Assembly (NCBI GenBank): GCA_009103225.1
Contig: RHPI01001559.1
Span: 299,351-363,350 of the forward strand
DNA from: Chlorokybus atmophyticus
Taxonomy: Eukaryota > Streptophyta > Chlorokybophyceae > Chlorokybales > Chlorokybaceae
Length of the DNA stretch: 64,000 nt
Reading direction: 5' to 3'
Shown: positions 25,497 to 37,301 of the stretch, piece by piece
Layout: every line of letters begins with the position of its first letter
Numbering within the stretch: the first letter of the stretch is position 1
Position numbers and translations under genes: made by a program
The notes under the pieces: model-generated
Told to the model about the DNA's origin: nothing
Seen by the model: only the letters and a program-made list of their open reading frames with translations
Databases searched by the model: none

Positions 25497-26780
25497 GACG
25501 CAGGCAACATGCACATACACAACACCACGCGCGGCTCACACTGTAATTTATAAACTTTTGGAGCCGTTGCGCGGGAAAACTACTCCGGTACACGTGCAGG
25601 GCGGATCAAAACACGCGCGCAAATCTGAATGTGGCTACGAAGCCAAAGAACAAGGGCATGCGGTGCACGTTTGCCGGTTTCGCCAGGGAGTTTGCAAGGT
25701 TTCACCAGCGGGCCCCCCGGTTCTGGTGGCTGGCGAAGCCCCTCGGTTCCCGCCTAAAATTTTCAAATGCTGTTCGGGACTGCAAATGTGCACAATAACT
25801 TGGTGCAGGCAAAACATGCATGCATAGGCAAGCTTAAAAAGGCAAGCTTAAAGAATTTGTGCTATGTGCAAGCTGACTATATGTGCACATGTATATTTTG
25901 TTATGTGCTGCATGATGTAGCACATGTAATAAAGTTGTTTTCACATGAATGCACATGAATAGCTTAAGTTGTCTCAAACCATTTGCCACAGTCAAAGGAG
26001 AAAACGCCATGAGCATTTATTGTCATTTAACGTGACGTGCACGTTTGATTTGCTGATATATTGTGACATAAGATTTGAAGGCATGTTAACCGATTATCAC
26101 AAGCATGTAGATAATATGCCTGTTGCATGTGCTTATATTATGTAGCACATAATGTTACTTATATACACATGTCGCAGAGTAAGCATTGGGTAACATTATA
26201 ATAATCATCACGAGTGCATCAATACACCACAAATTACATCGTCGGTCACGGTGCACGGTCGACACAACCTTAAGACAAAGAGTACATGTACATCATATGT
26301 AACATTTAATTACTACGAAAGAGTTGATTACAATACGTGAATACAGTCGGGCGGCGTGGGAGGGGTTTTCACTCGTTATTGGTTATCCACTGTTCGTACA
26401 TTTTCCGATCGCACGGTGTACAAGCCGTTTTAATCAGGTGGCTTTTTTAGTTTTCTGTCTGAACGATTAGTTTGACTTCGGTGATGCGGTAAACAGCGAA
26501 ATCGGCGAAAACGGTCTGATAATCCACTTTCTGACGGTGAGTTACCAATTCGGACTGGCGGATTACTAGCGGCAAATAGCTGGACAAATACCGCGGTAAT
26601 CGCCCAATTCCGCGCCATGCAACCCAGCTGCTGCAATTGACCGGCCTCACAGTCTAAGTTATTTACCCCCCCATGACTCAGAGCATCGGCGTTAAATCAG
26701 CCTGACTTTTCTCCTTTGAAAACCGAAGGATACAAACCGTCAATCCCATCACCTCCACCTCCAACCGGCTCACCCGCCGC
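25497..26780. other. Intergenic, no gene recognised
   Basis: Upstream region of the EF-hand-like gene (CpG-rich to about 25,760, then AT-rich). 26,350-26,640 changes composition (many cgg/ggt steps) but gives no convincing protein on either strand. Confidence 0.5.
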
Positions 26781-26831
26781 ACTTATAGTGTTTACGATCA
26801 CTATAAGTAATGGTGATCGTAAATCACCATT
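26781..26831. other. Three overlapping, mutually exclusive hairpins
   Basis: acttatagtg (26781-26790) pairs with cactataagt (26799-26808). tttacgatcac (26791-26801) pairs with gtgatcgtaaa (26813-26823). aatggtgat (26809-26817) pairs with atcaccatt (26823-26831). All arms are perfect, but the middle stem shares bases with both others, so not all three can form together. No adjacent gene is known. Confidence 0.85.
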
Positions 26832-27766
26832 GTCAGCCCAGTAGCGATGTTTTCAACCAGCGGACGGCAATAGTATGCCCACGATAGCGCATCCATGCTG
26901 TTATCCAATTAGTAGCAGGGGGCCCTTCCCTCCAGGGCCGCCCGTCTGCATAGATAACTTGCTCGCATTACGTTATTGTGCATTGAAGGGCAAGTTGGAG
27001 CATTGCACTTGGCCAAAAAGTGGACTCTATGTGACATGCTGCAGCATGTTTTCTACTTCAACTTCAACTTCCACAAGTTGCACCCGGCTCAGTGCACCAG
27101 TCGCCAGAGGCGAACAAGTTGCACCGCGTACATTGTAAACCTCGGAAATTTGATCTTATCCGTATAGCAAAGGCCTTTGTCGCTTTGTAGCCATGTCGCA
27201 TGGTCCGTAGCCAAAAAGCTTCCAAAGCAAATTGGGATTCCCAGGCCACTAGGAAGCTTTGCCCCAGGGCTGGGAAGCATTGGATACAACGACCTCTGAG
27301 TTGCGTCTCTCGCTGACCGGCTATCCACGGGTCTTGATGAAAGGCATTTACCGGGGACTCGCAGTCTTTCGGTCACAGCCGCCTGCTCTGGCATTCAGAT
27401 GTTCGGCATATGTACTGATCGACAGCGGTCACGTAAAGACCCACCGCTCGCAATTTGACCATAACGTCGGCTTCCTAACCTCAAACTTTGCGTTAGCTTT
27501 GTAGTGAAGCAAATTGCCCTGAGCAAGCCATGCTCAGCATGACGTATTGCCTTCCTCACGTTACGACAGCCGTCACACGCGTTAGTTTAGTGAATCTGCG
27601 CTAGGGTTTGGTGCAGTACAGAGCAGCCAGCTAGGAGGTGGTTGGTGTTGCCGAAGTTGTCGAAGGCGTCGTTGTTGTTGTCGGCGCCGGCGTCGTCTGT
27701 GTTGGCGGTGCAGTGGACTGGTTTGAACGGCCGGCGTGGCGGCAGTTGCAGCAGGGCAATTTCAAC

Positions 27767-28892
27767 ATGGCGCTCACGGCCTTCGTCGGACGGGTGCTGT
27801 TCTCCGCCATCTTCGTGATCAGCGGCTTGATGAAGTAAGTGGTGGTGGTGCATGTGGTGCATGGGCGGTGGATGGGAGGGGTTGTGGCCCTTACCGTAGC
27901 CGCTGTTGTTGGTGTCGGGACCCTGTTGCGTGCGTCAGTGCGTTAGTGCCTTTGCGTTTGGCACGCTGAGGGCAGCATGCGACAGTGGCCGTCATGCGCA
28001 ATATGCTGGGAGCATCGTGCTTGCATGAGTTGCTGCTTTTCCGTTATATACATTTATGGCTGTGTTACATACGAGTTGCAGTGTTTTCAGCAGCATGACA
28101 GTAGTTTCAAATCTGTTGGAACGTCCAAGCCCCTCAACCATTATTTTCTGGCGCAGATTGTCGCTGTATGACGCCAAGAGCGGCGGCCCTGTTGTGCAGG
28201 CGATGATCCCAAAGCTTGAGACTTTCAGCCAACATTTTGGCGGTATTCCCATCCCTGAGGTACCATCAAATCACAGTGTGCTGTGGTACATGGTTGTTGC
28301 TTGGAGCATTGCAATGCAATGCAATGTTTTCATGCATGATCTTAGGGCCCTTTGTGCGTTTATATCTGCAGGTGAAGTACCTCCTCCTCATCGCCATCTT
28401 CCTCGAGCTTGTTGGCGGCCTTCTGTTTATCTTTGGCAGCAGTGTCGGTGCCTACTTCTTGGTGAGCATGCACACTCATTGGCGTAACCAGTGTCACTGA
28501 CTCCGTCATTGGTGCAGAATGCTGTATGCAATGTAGCAGTTCTCACTGTCGTGGTATTTTGCCTTTCGCAGATCCTCTTCACGATCGGTGTGACGCCAGT
28601 CATGCACAACTTCTGGGACTTTGAGAAGGACACTCCTGAGCAGCAGGCTGAAATCAACAACTTCATGAAGGTATTGACCAGCTTTTATACTTGCATGGTC
28701 CTGAGTTGGTGCGTAATGTGACATACCATACGCACGTATGGAGAGGTATGTACATGGTTGGGCAATGCCTTTCCTGCATAGGTAACGTCGTGGCTGTGCA
28801 TTGATTTGCAGAATTTGGCACTGGTGGGTGCCCTGTTGTTCTTCCTGGGCCAGGCGAGCTACAAGGCAGCTGGCAAGGTCAAGACCAATTAA
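27767..28892 (+). CDS. HR-like lesion-inducing membrane protein (DoxX-like)
   Basis: Five exons with matching phases: 27767-27834, 28157-28259, 28372-28461, 28572-28670, 28812-28892 (TAA), 146 residues, the usual size for the plant HR-like lesion-inducer family. Family hallmarks: MALTAFVGRVLFSAIFVISG (first membrane helix), GGPVVQAMIPKLETFS, LLLIAIFLELVGGLLFIFGS (second helix), the Asp/Asn-rich loop VTPVMHNFWDFEKDTPEQ, NLALVGALLFFLGQ (last helix) and the typical C-terminus KVKTN. About four membrane segments. In plants, overexpression causes cell-death-like lesions; the biochemical role is unresolved, and membership of the DoxX superfamily suggests a redox-linked membrane function. A possible alternative 3' exon lies 250 bp downstream. 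Confidence 0.92.
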
Positions 28893-29143
28893 GCTGCATG
28901 TTGAACTGGTGGGAATCATTCCATGCTCCGGACCTGACATGTCGGTCATCTGCATGCCAAATGCTCAAGTGATGCACCAGACTGCTGTCTACCATGTGCA
29001 AGCATTGATTCATCGTGACTGCAATATGGTTAAAGCTTTATTGCAATGTCAAAAACTTGACATGCGTTTTGCGTGCATGAGTGTTGCATTGTTGACTGTC
29101 CCTCAGTGGCTGCAAGCTTGCTAACATCTCTTCTTCTCGCCAG

Positions 29144-29353
29144 TTGGACCGGCTGGTGCGCACGGTACTTTGGAAAATTGTCCTTTTTCCTTACTGGATT
29201 ATTGCCACGCCGCTGGGCCGCGCCTTCTTCTTCTTGGGGCTGGGCCTGTTCATGCCGAATGCTATCACGCGCAGCGTCTTCCCGGGCTTCAATGTGCAGA
29301 GCGCGATAGCAAAGTTCAGAGCTCAGTTAGCCCAGAGTGAGCAAGAGGAGTGA
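29144..29353 (+). CDS. Orphan 3' exon of a small membrane protein
   Basis: After a good acceptor (ttcttctcgccag) a 70-codon frame runs to TGA: LDRLVRTVLWKIVLFPYW, then a hydrophobic stretch (GRAFFFLGLGLFMPNAI) and a charged Ala/Gln/Glu-rich tail ending QSEQEE. It has no early ATG, so it needs an upstream exon. It is in phase with exon 4 of the lesion-inducer gene (after ...NNFMK, 28,670) and could replace its exon 5, or it belongs to a separate gene whose first exon I cannot identify in 28,893-29,140. Base composition looks coding. Confidence 0.5.
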   Translation: MDRLVRTVLWKIVLFPYWIIATPLGRAFFFLGLGLFMPNAITRSVFPGFNVQSAIAKFRAQLAQSEQEE

Positions 29354-30346
29354 AAGACAATAGAGACAGGACCGCATAAGGACTGCATGACTGATTGAGT
29401 AGTGTTGTTCCCATCTTGTGTTTCGCGCGTGATAGCTGGTGCTGCAAATTTGCCCATTGCCCATGGAGGGTTATGTCCCTCTTCAATCATTGCATCACCA
29501 GCTTCATGCGTCAAATGCCAGTGAGGTCCATAACTATTGCTCTACATGACCATGATGTAGGTCAATGCAATGGTGTTTGCATCTAAAGAGATGCACTGTC
29601 CAACGCATGATCAATAAATAAGTACAATCTACAGTGTATTTGTATTCAGGCACTGTGTACAAAAGAATGGTGATAGAATTGTGCTTGTGTGAAGTGAGGT
29701 TATTCACATCAATCAAGCTCAGTACAGGTAACTTGTTGCTCCTAGACACAGCACATATCCTATACACTTGCATTGCACATTACTCACGCACAAATTCCCA
29801 TTGCATCTCTTGTACACCACTCCTGCCACCGCGCACAACAACATTAGTCTGCAGGGAGCAAGCGCAACAAAGCAGTGGTTCACCAACAGTGCGGTGCCGT
29901 AGTTATTGTCATTGATATTAGTGTCGAATCTTATATGGCCAAGCATACTGCGGTTGATATATGAATTTACCAACTGTTGACCACCTGCAGCTGATCAACT
30001 ACATTCAGCACCAGTCACGCACATAGCTTTCCTCCTCGACACTGCTTTAGGCGGTCCTAGCAAGTGTGCCAGCATGTCGACGTATACCATAGGCATGTCT
30101 GTGCCCTCTGCTCACTTATGCCAATCGAATGCCTGGTTGTAATGTTGCAAAGGTCATCACGCGAGTGTCATAACATGGCCAATTCTAGGTTGTATTGTCC
30201 AAAGACACGGGAAGTTTAAGAATGTTGATAAAAGACAATCACAACCACTTCACTCTACACTCTGCTGTACAGACAGTGATATAACAAACACATCCATGCG
30301 ACACAACATCTCTAGTAGAAGCAGCATCAGTTGATGCTGTTGTTGT
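29354..30346. other. Intergenic, no gene recognised
   Basis: Short frames only; serves as 3' flank of two convergent genes. Confidence 0.6.
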
Positions 30347-31639
30347 TCATTGAGGCAAGGGAGGCCGCTCGCCGAACCTCAGCTCGTGCATCGCCGCGTA
30401 CGCCGGGTGCAACTCGCGAATGGCGTACACGTCGAGGTACTCGCTGCACTCGAAGCACCATATCGACAGATCCCTGCAAGAGAGAGACACACAGAACCCA
30501 ACATGTTGGCAACATGATGTGACGCGCTCCATCGGTCGGTGTTGGTCTGATGTGTGTCACCCACCTGAGGCCGAAGACGAGCGGGTGCGTCTGGTTTTTG
30601 AAGTGCTGGAGCATGTGGCCCTTGACGTAGCGGCCGCAGTAGAGCGCACCGCAGTGGAGGCACAGCCAGTTCTCCCCCACCGCGCCGCACCTGCATGTGC
30701 GTGTGTACATGTGTGCATGTGTACATGTGTGCGTGTGCAAGTGCGTGTGCGTGAGCATGTATGTGTGTGCGCGCTTGCACGCGCGCATGCATATGTATGC
30801 GTGCAAGCTCATGCATGCACGCGCGCGCTGCATGCACACGTGTATGCATGTGTGCATGTGTGCGCGCATGTATGTGTGGGTCAATTTGTACATATGTGCG
30901 TGTGCACGCCGTTGTGCGAACGCGCATTGTGTGCATGTGTGCGCGCGCGAATGTGTGTTCTGTAAGTGCTTAGTCGGATGCAATGTTGTGGAATTAGGCC
31001 GCCGCATTGCACACAAGCGATTCCTATCTTACGTCAGGCACTGTTCATCGAAGGAGCGCGGCAGAGGCGGGAGCACGTTGTCTCGCGGGAGGTCGCGCAC
31101 GTGTGGGCAGTCGCGCGCCGGACGCACCCACACGCCCTCCTGGTACGCATGCGATTCACACATGATGAGACGGAGAGTGACACATACGTGTGCGTGTGTG
31201 TGCATATGTGTCGCGTGGCACGTTATGGTGTGGCACATACATGGCATGTATGTGTATGAGTGTTTGTAGTGTGCACACAAACATTGCACACTACAAAGAC
31301 GATGCCACGCACACACATGTACACACCAGCACGTACGTCAATACTGTAAGGTCACATGCTCAAGCACCGGCTTGCCCACACACATACACACATGCGCAAA
31401 CCCAACCACGAAACCTACACAAACCACACAACACACCTCACTGCACGACACACCCACCCCACCTGTTCCGACGCTGCGCCCCCCGTCGCGGGCTCCGCAG
31501 CATCGAGCTCCTCCTCCTCCGGGTCCTCGTCGTTGTCGAGGTGGATCGCCGCCGTCTCCACCTCCAGCTGGCCCTCCGCATGGCCCTCCTCCTCGGCGTC
31601 GTCGGGATCGACAACCACCTCCTTGCCCTTGTCGGCCAT
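30347..31639 (-). CDS. UBP-type (ubiquitin-binding) zinc-finger protein
   Basis: Four exons with matching phases: 31639-31463, 31139-31033, 30690-30565, 30473-30347 (TGA), 178 residues. Residues 1-59 are acidic ([19 protein letters not shown]). The rest is one complete zf-UBP domain: DCPHV, the paired [38 protein letters not shown], then [16 protein letters not shown]. The aromatic and Arg residues that grip the ubiquitin C-terminus in HDAC6 and USP5-type fingers appear present (W in NWLC, R in CGRY, Y in SEYLDVY). There is no deacetylase or protease domain, so the likely role is binding free ubiquitin C-termini. Intron 2 (30,691-31,032) is a long alternating purine-pyrimidine (TG)n-like tract. 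Confidence 0.9.
30697..30960. repeat. Alternating purine-pyrimidine tract (TG/CA-rich) in an intron
   Basis: Degenerate (TG)n with GCGCGC and TACATG interruptions inside intron 2 of the UBP-finger gene. Such DNA can adopt Z form. Long open frames across it on both strands are low-complexity artefacts. Confidence 0.8.
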
Positions 31640-32658
31640 GACGTGGGTGGGGGTGGGGGTGGGGGTGGGTTGGAGAGTGGGTGGGTGTCCTCTCACAGCT
31701 TTGCAGCTTCTCTCCTTGCTCTGCGCATGGACGTGACAATTGATTGATTTAGTCGTTCATGCAGATGACAATTGTGACTGTGGACTTCATCGTTCATGCG
31801 CCAAGTCTCTTTCTTTCTATCCATCTATCTTGTTCCATCGACTGAGTTTTGTTTCACATATCCTATTCTGCCCCGCTCGTTCGTTACCACAAATACTATG
31901 CATCAGCAGCGTGCGAGAGCTATATATACCGCAAGAAGCAGAACCATGGGCAACTTGCACAGATTGCACAAATAGGTGGTAAGCGAGGGGTGGAAACAAC
32001 ATGATGTACGCAACCGGGAAAGCCAAACAATTGCCACAATTGGTTGCAGCAGCGTCAAGAGCTAAACACAGCAGTGGATATTCATGAGCTCAACAGTAAT
32101 CAGAACAAGAAACAAACAAACACCGATACCTGTTTAAGGCAGGGAAGGCTTCTCTCTCTCAAATACACACACTCTCAATACCTACCCCGCCTCTCCTCCC
32201 TGATCTAGCTGTCTTCCTGTTGGCGCTTCTTCTTGCGTGCAGCAATAAGTAAACAACCAAAGCTCTCTCTGCTGCTCTTCTGCTTCTACTTACTTACGCA
32301 AGAGAACACACGTCGCACTCAAATACGCTACGAGCATCAACAACCATCAAACAACCACATCAACATGCACAAACACACACCTGAACACAGTAGCAGCCGT
32401 CAGCACACAAGGTCGGTTGCCCAGATCGACCGATCTGGCCTTGTTTGAGACTTGGAGACGAACGGGATCGAAGGCCCTGAGCAGAGAGATCAGAGAGCTG
32501 ACAGAGGCAGCAGAGATCGCCACGTGGCGGCGGCGGCGGCGGCGGCGGGGTGACACAAAGGCAGAGCAGCAGGAAGAGGAGGAAGAGGAGGAGGAAGGAA
32601 ACAAGCAGTGGAGAAGGTTGCGGAGGGGTAGAAGCGAGAACCTCCTTCCCCCGCAAGC
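31640..32658. other. Divergent promoter region, no further gene
   Basis: Lies between the UBP-finger gene (minus) and the glutaredoxin-like gene (plus), so it should hold both promoters. A (GGC)n run at 32,526-32,548 and a GA-rich stretch at 32,570-32,605 create Arg/Glu- or Ser/Pro-rich open frames that I regard as chance. Confidence 0.55.
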
Positions 32659-34426
32659 ATGGCGGACAGGAGCGCTGGCGGCGAAGAAGGCACGGCCACA
32701 GCTCCGGTAAAGCACATCAAATGCTTGACACCCTGTCTATGGTTAGCTTTGTCTCTGTCTCATAGAAGTTTTCATGCAATCATGCTCGGTAGTTGTGCAT
32801 TGTTGCCTGTGTGCACATGCTTAAGTAACACTGCCGGAAGGAGTGCCTATCTTTCTTTCAGTGCCAAGGACAACTTCAAGCCACACTTTCAAACACCGCC
32901 AAATGTAAGCTTGTCGACCATGACTCTTCTTTGCTGTCGATGGCCTGCAGGCTGGTCCGGTGCCCAGCCGACACGACGTGGTGATATACACAACGTCTTT
33001 CAGGACAGTCCGAAAAGTGTTTGAGGTGAGAGGCGTTTGCCAGTTCAGTGCTGTACACATGCATTGTTGCAGTTGTTGTTGCTGCTGTTATGCTGGTTCA
33101 GTGTTGCAATCCATGCAGTTGAGTTGTTCTGATTGACTGTATGTCGCAGGAGTGCACCAAAGCCCGCCTGCTGCTGGAAGCCCACAGAGTCCCCTTTGAC
33201 GAAAGGTAAGGAGACCAAACCCAATCTGAGTGTATGCACGCACGCATGCACACGCATGCACACATCTTGCAGAATGCAAACATGCCTGGGCGGTTGTTAC
33301 TCACTGTGTTGTAGTAAGCTGAGATGAGAGGCTTTGCAGCTTGATAACACGGCTGTTATGTCATAGTGCACACAGACATTCACACTCAGTGGACATGTTT
33401 GGACATGTTTTCTTGGTTGAGCACTGTCCAATGTGCGCCAGCACATGCACATACTCTACTTGTTGTTCACACATTACAAAGTGTCCAGTTGGACATGTTT
33501 CCTTGATTGAGCACTGTCCAATGTGCGCCAGCACATGCACATACTCTACTTGTTCTTCAAACATTACAAAGTGTCCAGTTGACGTGATGAGTATTGCTTT
33601 GGTCTTGCAGGGACACAGCGATGAGCATCGACTTCAGGGAGGAGCTGAAAGCCAGGACTGGTGGCACTGCAACCGTCCCGCAAATCTTCATCAGAGATCA
33701 ACACATTGGGGTAAGAAGTAAAAAAGGGGGAGAGTGAGAAGTGCAGGCTGCCTACAGCTAGGAGTTATTTAATATACAGTTGTGTAATTCACTTAGTGTC
33801 TTTGTGAGGAACGGTAAGCCAACGAGGCTGTTTGTGCAATGCTTGCAGGGGCTGGAGGAGTTGGAAGACCTGAATGAAGAGGGGGAGCTGCAGGTAAGAA
33901 GTCTTGATTGATTTTGTATGACTTGGCGAGTGAGCATGCGTGCGCGCGGGTGCGTACATACGCACACACGCACACTTAGGCGGTCAACCACGCGCATGCA
34001 TGCGTGTTCGCACGTGTGCGTGCACGCCGCGCACAATTTTTGAACTTGGCACTAAACCCATGAGGATGACGACCATGTACACCGTGTAGACTACAACAAC
34101 AAACCACTTGTTGGAACAGAAACTGCTGGAGGGAATAGAGCGGGGAGGCGCGTCGGCGCTAAGGCACTGCGACGAGTGCGGGGGGAAGCGCTTCATGCTC
34201 TGCGGGGAGTGCCATGGCAGCCGCAAAGTGCAGGTCAGTGCTCTCATTTATGCCACACGCACAACATTAGTCACGTGGATGCGCGTGCGCGTGCGTGTGT
34301 GTATGTCCCCAGACATGTTGGAATTCTGATATAACATGCGTGCGCGTCCAGGTGTTGGCGGGCGATGTCCAACAATGCGGCAGCTGCAACGAGAACGGCC
34401 TCCGGCGATGCATAACATGTGGCTGA
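32659..34426 (+). CDS. Glutaredoxin-like protein with C-terminal CxxC cluster (GRXCR type)
   Basis: Firm exons: 32951-33025, 33150-33205, 33611-33710, 33849-33893, 34120-34233, 34352-34426 (TGA). First exon starts at 32659 (MADRSAGGEEG). It can join directly (donor 32,707) or through an exon ending at 32,904, so the first 40 residues are uncertain. The glutaredoxin fold is clear: HDVVIYTTSFRTVRK, LLEAHRVPFDERD, ATVPQIFIRDQHIGG (cis-Pro TVP and GG glutathione-site motifs), LNEEGELQ. A cysteine cluster follows: HCDECGGKRFMLCGECHG, CGSCNENGLRRCITC, as in plant proteins of the At5g58530 type. The usual CPYC active site is replaced by a Cys-free TSFRTVR, so a classical dithiol reductase role is unlikely; metal binding or protein-glutathione recognition is more probable (inference). 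Confidence 0.88.
33401..33580. repeat. 90-bp tandem duplication inside an intron
   Basis: Two direct copies, 33401-33490 and 33491-33580, each starting ggacatgttt and containing gcactgtccaatgtgcgcca; only a few mismatches. Lies in the intron 33,206-33,610 of the glutaredoxin-like gene. Confidence 0.9.
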
Positions 34427-35973
34427 GTCGTGTAGCGTGCGTTGACACGCCATCCGCCAGGACACAAAAGAAAAGTATGTTGTATCTGACTTTGTCTACA
34501 GTCGTCGTGTGCAGAGATACATGTATTACCGATTGATCTGCGTTGGGCACCTGTATCTTTTCTGCACAGTCCATCGTTTGTGTGGCAAATAGCGAAGTGC
34601 TGACAATCAAGCTCAATCCACGCGGGGCCTGCATGGATTTTGCTGCGGCGTATAAGGGCTGGGCTGCATCTGCGCTCGGTCACAACCTTGCCCAGCAGCT
34701 CCGCTCTTCCATGTGCAATAGACTGAACTCAATAGCCAGTGAGTTAGCAGTGTTGCACAAACAAAGTGCATCTGTGTTGCTGCGAAGACACATGTTGTAT
34801 TGTCACTTGAGCGTCTTTTTCGTATATGCGTCCAATGCTGTGTAGGCCATACACACTGGGCAGTATACTGCACATCGGTTGATTGATTGAACATTGATTG
34901 AACACCTACTGCTCAACATTGTTTCATTACACAAAAACTTTTCACCCAGCATCTGTCCATGCGACATAAGCACAGGCGTGTTAAGCAATGGCAGTAACTG
35001 TTGACAGACATTGATTGTTACATTCCCCGTGGGGCATGCCACTATATGTTAAAGACAATGCAAGATGGAGTAAAAGAAATAGACTGCAAGGATTGTGGCA
35101 TGCATGAGAGTGTGACACACACATGCATGAGCAGTCTACTCACCACACCATGAAGCACTCTCATCTCAACCACCGGGCTGCTAACCTAGCCGCTACCTAC
35201 CTTCTCTATTGCCCATACCCCCATTAGACGTGCATGCATGCATGCGTGCACGTCTAATGCGTCATCACCTGCACATGCGCCTTGGTTAGCGGCCTTGCTC
35301 TAGCAGTAGCAACCTCACCATCAGCAGACCCAACGGACTCCCCCTCCCAACCCCCCGCCGCCACCTCCCACCCGCCTACCGCCGTCTTGTCAACTGCCGG
35401 CTTGCGGTTTTGTCAGTACACTCATGCATGTATAGCAGGCAAGGAGACTTCCTCTGCGACAGTGCATGTCGTGACTGTGTATGTACATGCATGCGTTTGT
35501 GGGTGCACATGTGGCTATGGGAACTGATGCTTGTGCGGACTTGGTTCACCATGAATGGCGGTGAGTGTTAATACACACATAGCATAACATACTTAATGGG
35601 CCAGCCCGATTGCTTGTTGCATGCATGGCATGACACTGGCATTGACACTCCCTTGTGATCTTATGTGATCGAGACAAGAATGATTGACTTGCAGTACACA
35701 GACACGATGAAGCATGCCCTCTTCCAATCTCAATCAACCTCACACAAGCAGCTCAATTCCACCTGCGCGAATTGCGCACACCAATTACAGTCACATCAGC
35801 AACATCTTTGCCCTACGAACACGCCATGAGAACTTTGAACACGCACACTCCCGCATGTACACACTCCCTCCCCTTCCCCCCCCCTCCCCCCAGTACACTA
35901 CAAATCCATAACCCCTATACACAAGCCCACCCCCACACTAATAGATATTGCTTTACACAACAAGAACCCCTCT
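34427..35973. other. Intergenic, no gene recognised
   Basis: 3' flanks of the glutaredoxin-like and thioesterase genes (convergent). Holds a near-perfect palindrome at 35,222-35,259 and C-rich microsatellite-like text near 35,870-35,900. Confidence 0.55.
35222..35259. other. 38-bp near-perfect palindrome
   Basis: cattagacgtgcatgcatg faces catgcgtgcacgtctaatg with a single mismatch, giving 19-nt arms without a spacer. No T run follows, so it is not an obvious Pol III terminator. Confidence 0.85.
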
Positions 35974-37263
35974 TTATGTGCGAAGGTAGCGCAGCGCGGC
36001 TTCGCGCACGAATGCCGGCAAGCGCACCGGCCTGTACGCCGCGTTGAGTAGCACGACAACACCGATTGCCGTGCAAACCAGCTCGAATGGATGATGTTGA
36101 TAGTGATGATGACGGCCGTTGGCTGTTGTGCTGCTGCTGCTGCTGCTGCTGTGGTGCTCCCCGTTGAGCCGTGGATACTGCAAGCAACAGTGTAACCAGT
36201 CTGTAAGTGCAGTTGCTGCAGACTGTGTAAGGACTGTGAGTGTTTTGAGCAAAATCACCCGCGGACAGGTGTGAGCATGCACGCACGCACACATGCGCAC
36301 CTTGTACACTTCATGGTAGACGTTAAGTCGCGCGGCGGTGACAGACAAGCTGCTGAGGCGTACAAAGAAGCTGCCAATGACACATGTCCACATAAGCCAA
36401 CAGTACACACACCATGCAACTACAGAAAACATGCCACACAGCATACCGGTCTCCCGAGCGCAGCGGAGCGTAGAACTTGATCTCTTTGTACTCTGGAATG
36501 GCAAAGGCAAACCCACTTGCCCTCGTAGCCTCGTCAATATTGCAGCCGATCCCATCCATCCACTCATGCCTCGCATGCTGCAAGGCAGCAGAGTGTTTGC
36601 AACAGATAATGCACACGTGGATCGACCTCCACAAGTTAAACTACCTCGTGATTATGCTGAGACAGTGATGAACAGGACACATGCGCGCGTTCGGACACAT
36701 ACGCACGCACGTGCACCCACCCACCCCCACCCAAATGTGTGCGCGTTCGTGTGGGTGTGGGTGCGCGTGACCACGGCGCGCACATAACCAAACACCTACG
36801 TGCACACGTGCCCAGCAATGTGGTCTTGCTGACTTACTTGGAGGTAGTTGAGGTAGACAGCATTGTTGACCACACCAAACTGATCGAGCTCATAGTCCCG
36901 CACGCCAAGTGCAGGACTGTCCCACGCGCGCCCCCGCGCACTCCTCACATCGCCCTCAATCCAGTCATTGCTTGTTGTCGTTGCTGTTTGTGATGTTGCT
37001 GTCGCTGTCTTTGTCGCCGTTGTTGATGGTGTGGGTGGGAGTTCAACCATACTCGATGTGTTCACGGGTGTTGTGGACAACTCCCCAATGGTTGCGCGAG
37101 TGGCTTGCGATGAAGAAGTTGTTGACAAGTGGTGATGGTGATGCTGCTTCCTCCTGCCTCTGGACCTGGCGCTGTTGAGTGGAAGTCTGCTGCTGCACTG
37201 TGATGCGGACTTGCATTCTTTGACTGTGCGGAAAGCAGCTGCTGCACCATCTGTTGTAGACAC
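35974..37263 (-). CDS. ALT-type hotdog acyl-lipid thioesterase (5' end open)
   Basis: Hydrolyses acyl-ACP or beta-ketoacyl-ACP in plastids in the plant ALT family. Exons: about 37263-36838 (start unresolved), 36577-36447, 36370-36301, 36177-35974 (TAA), phases matching. Conserved core: GVRDYELDQFGVVNNAVYLN with the catalytic-type Asp and the VNNAVY helix start, ARHEWMDGIGCNIDEATR, FAIPEYKEIKFYAPLRSGD, VYHEVYK and the final AAYRPVRLPAFV. An insert rich in Ser and His (about 25 residues) precedes the last strand. The first exon is low-complexity Ser/Thr/His-rich, as expected for a plastid transit region, but its frame has no ATG back to an in-frame TGA, so a further 5' exon must exist; 37,590-37,515 (MLSGGQPCKG...) is a candidate without a proven junction. 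Confidence 0.85.
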
Positions 37264-37301
37264 GCAGTCTAAGTTGTTGCGTACTGAGACTGCGTGTCTA
37301 C
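37256..37301. other. Perfect 15-bp inverted repeat, 16-nt loop
   Basis: gtagacacgcagtct (37256-37270) and agactgcgtgtctac (37287-37301). It sits at the apparent 5' end of the thioesterase exon, close to candidate splice acceptors, so it could influence splicing or be a small insertion footprint. Confidence 0.85.

Noticed and set aside
30327-31016. 229-codon His/Thr/Cys-rich frame over the UBP-finger gene
   Set aside because: Reads through the (TG)n intron; the spliced zf-UBP model explains the conserved parts.
32347-32720. Ser/Arg-rich minus-strand frames at the glutaredoxin-like gene start
   Set aside because: Products of (GGC)n and (GAG)n tracts in the shared promoter region.
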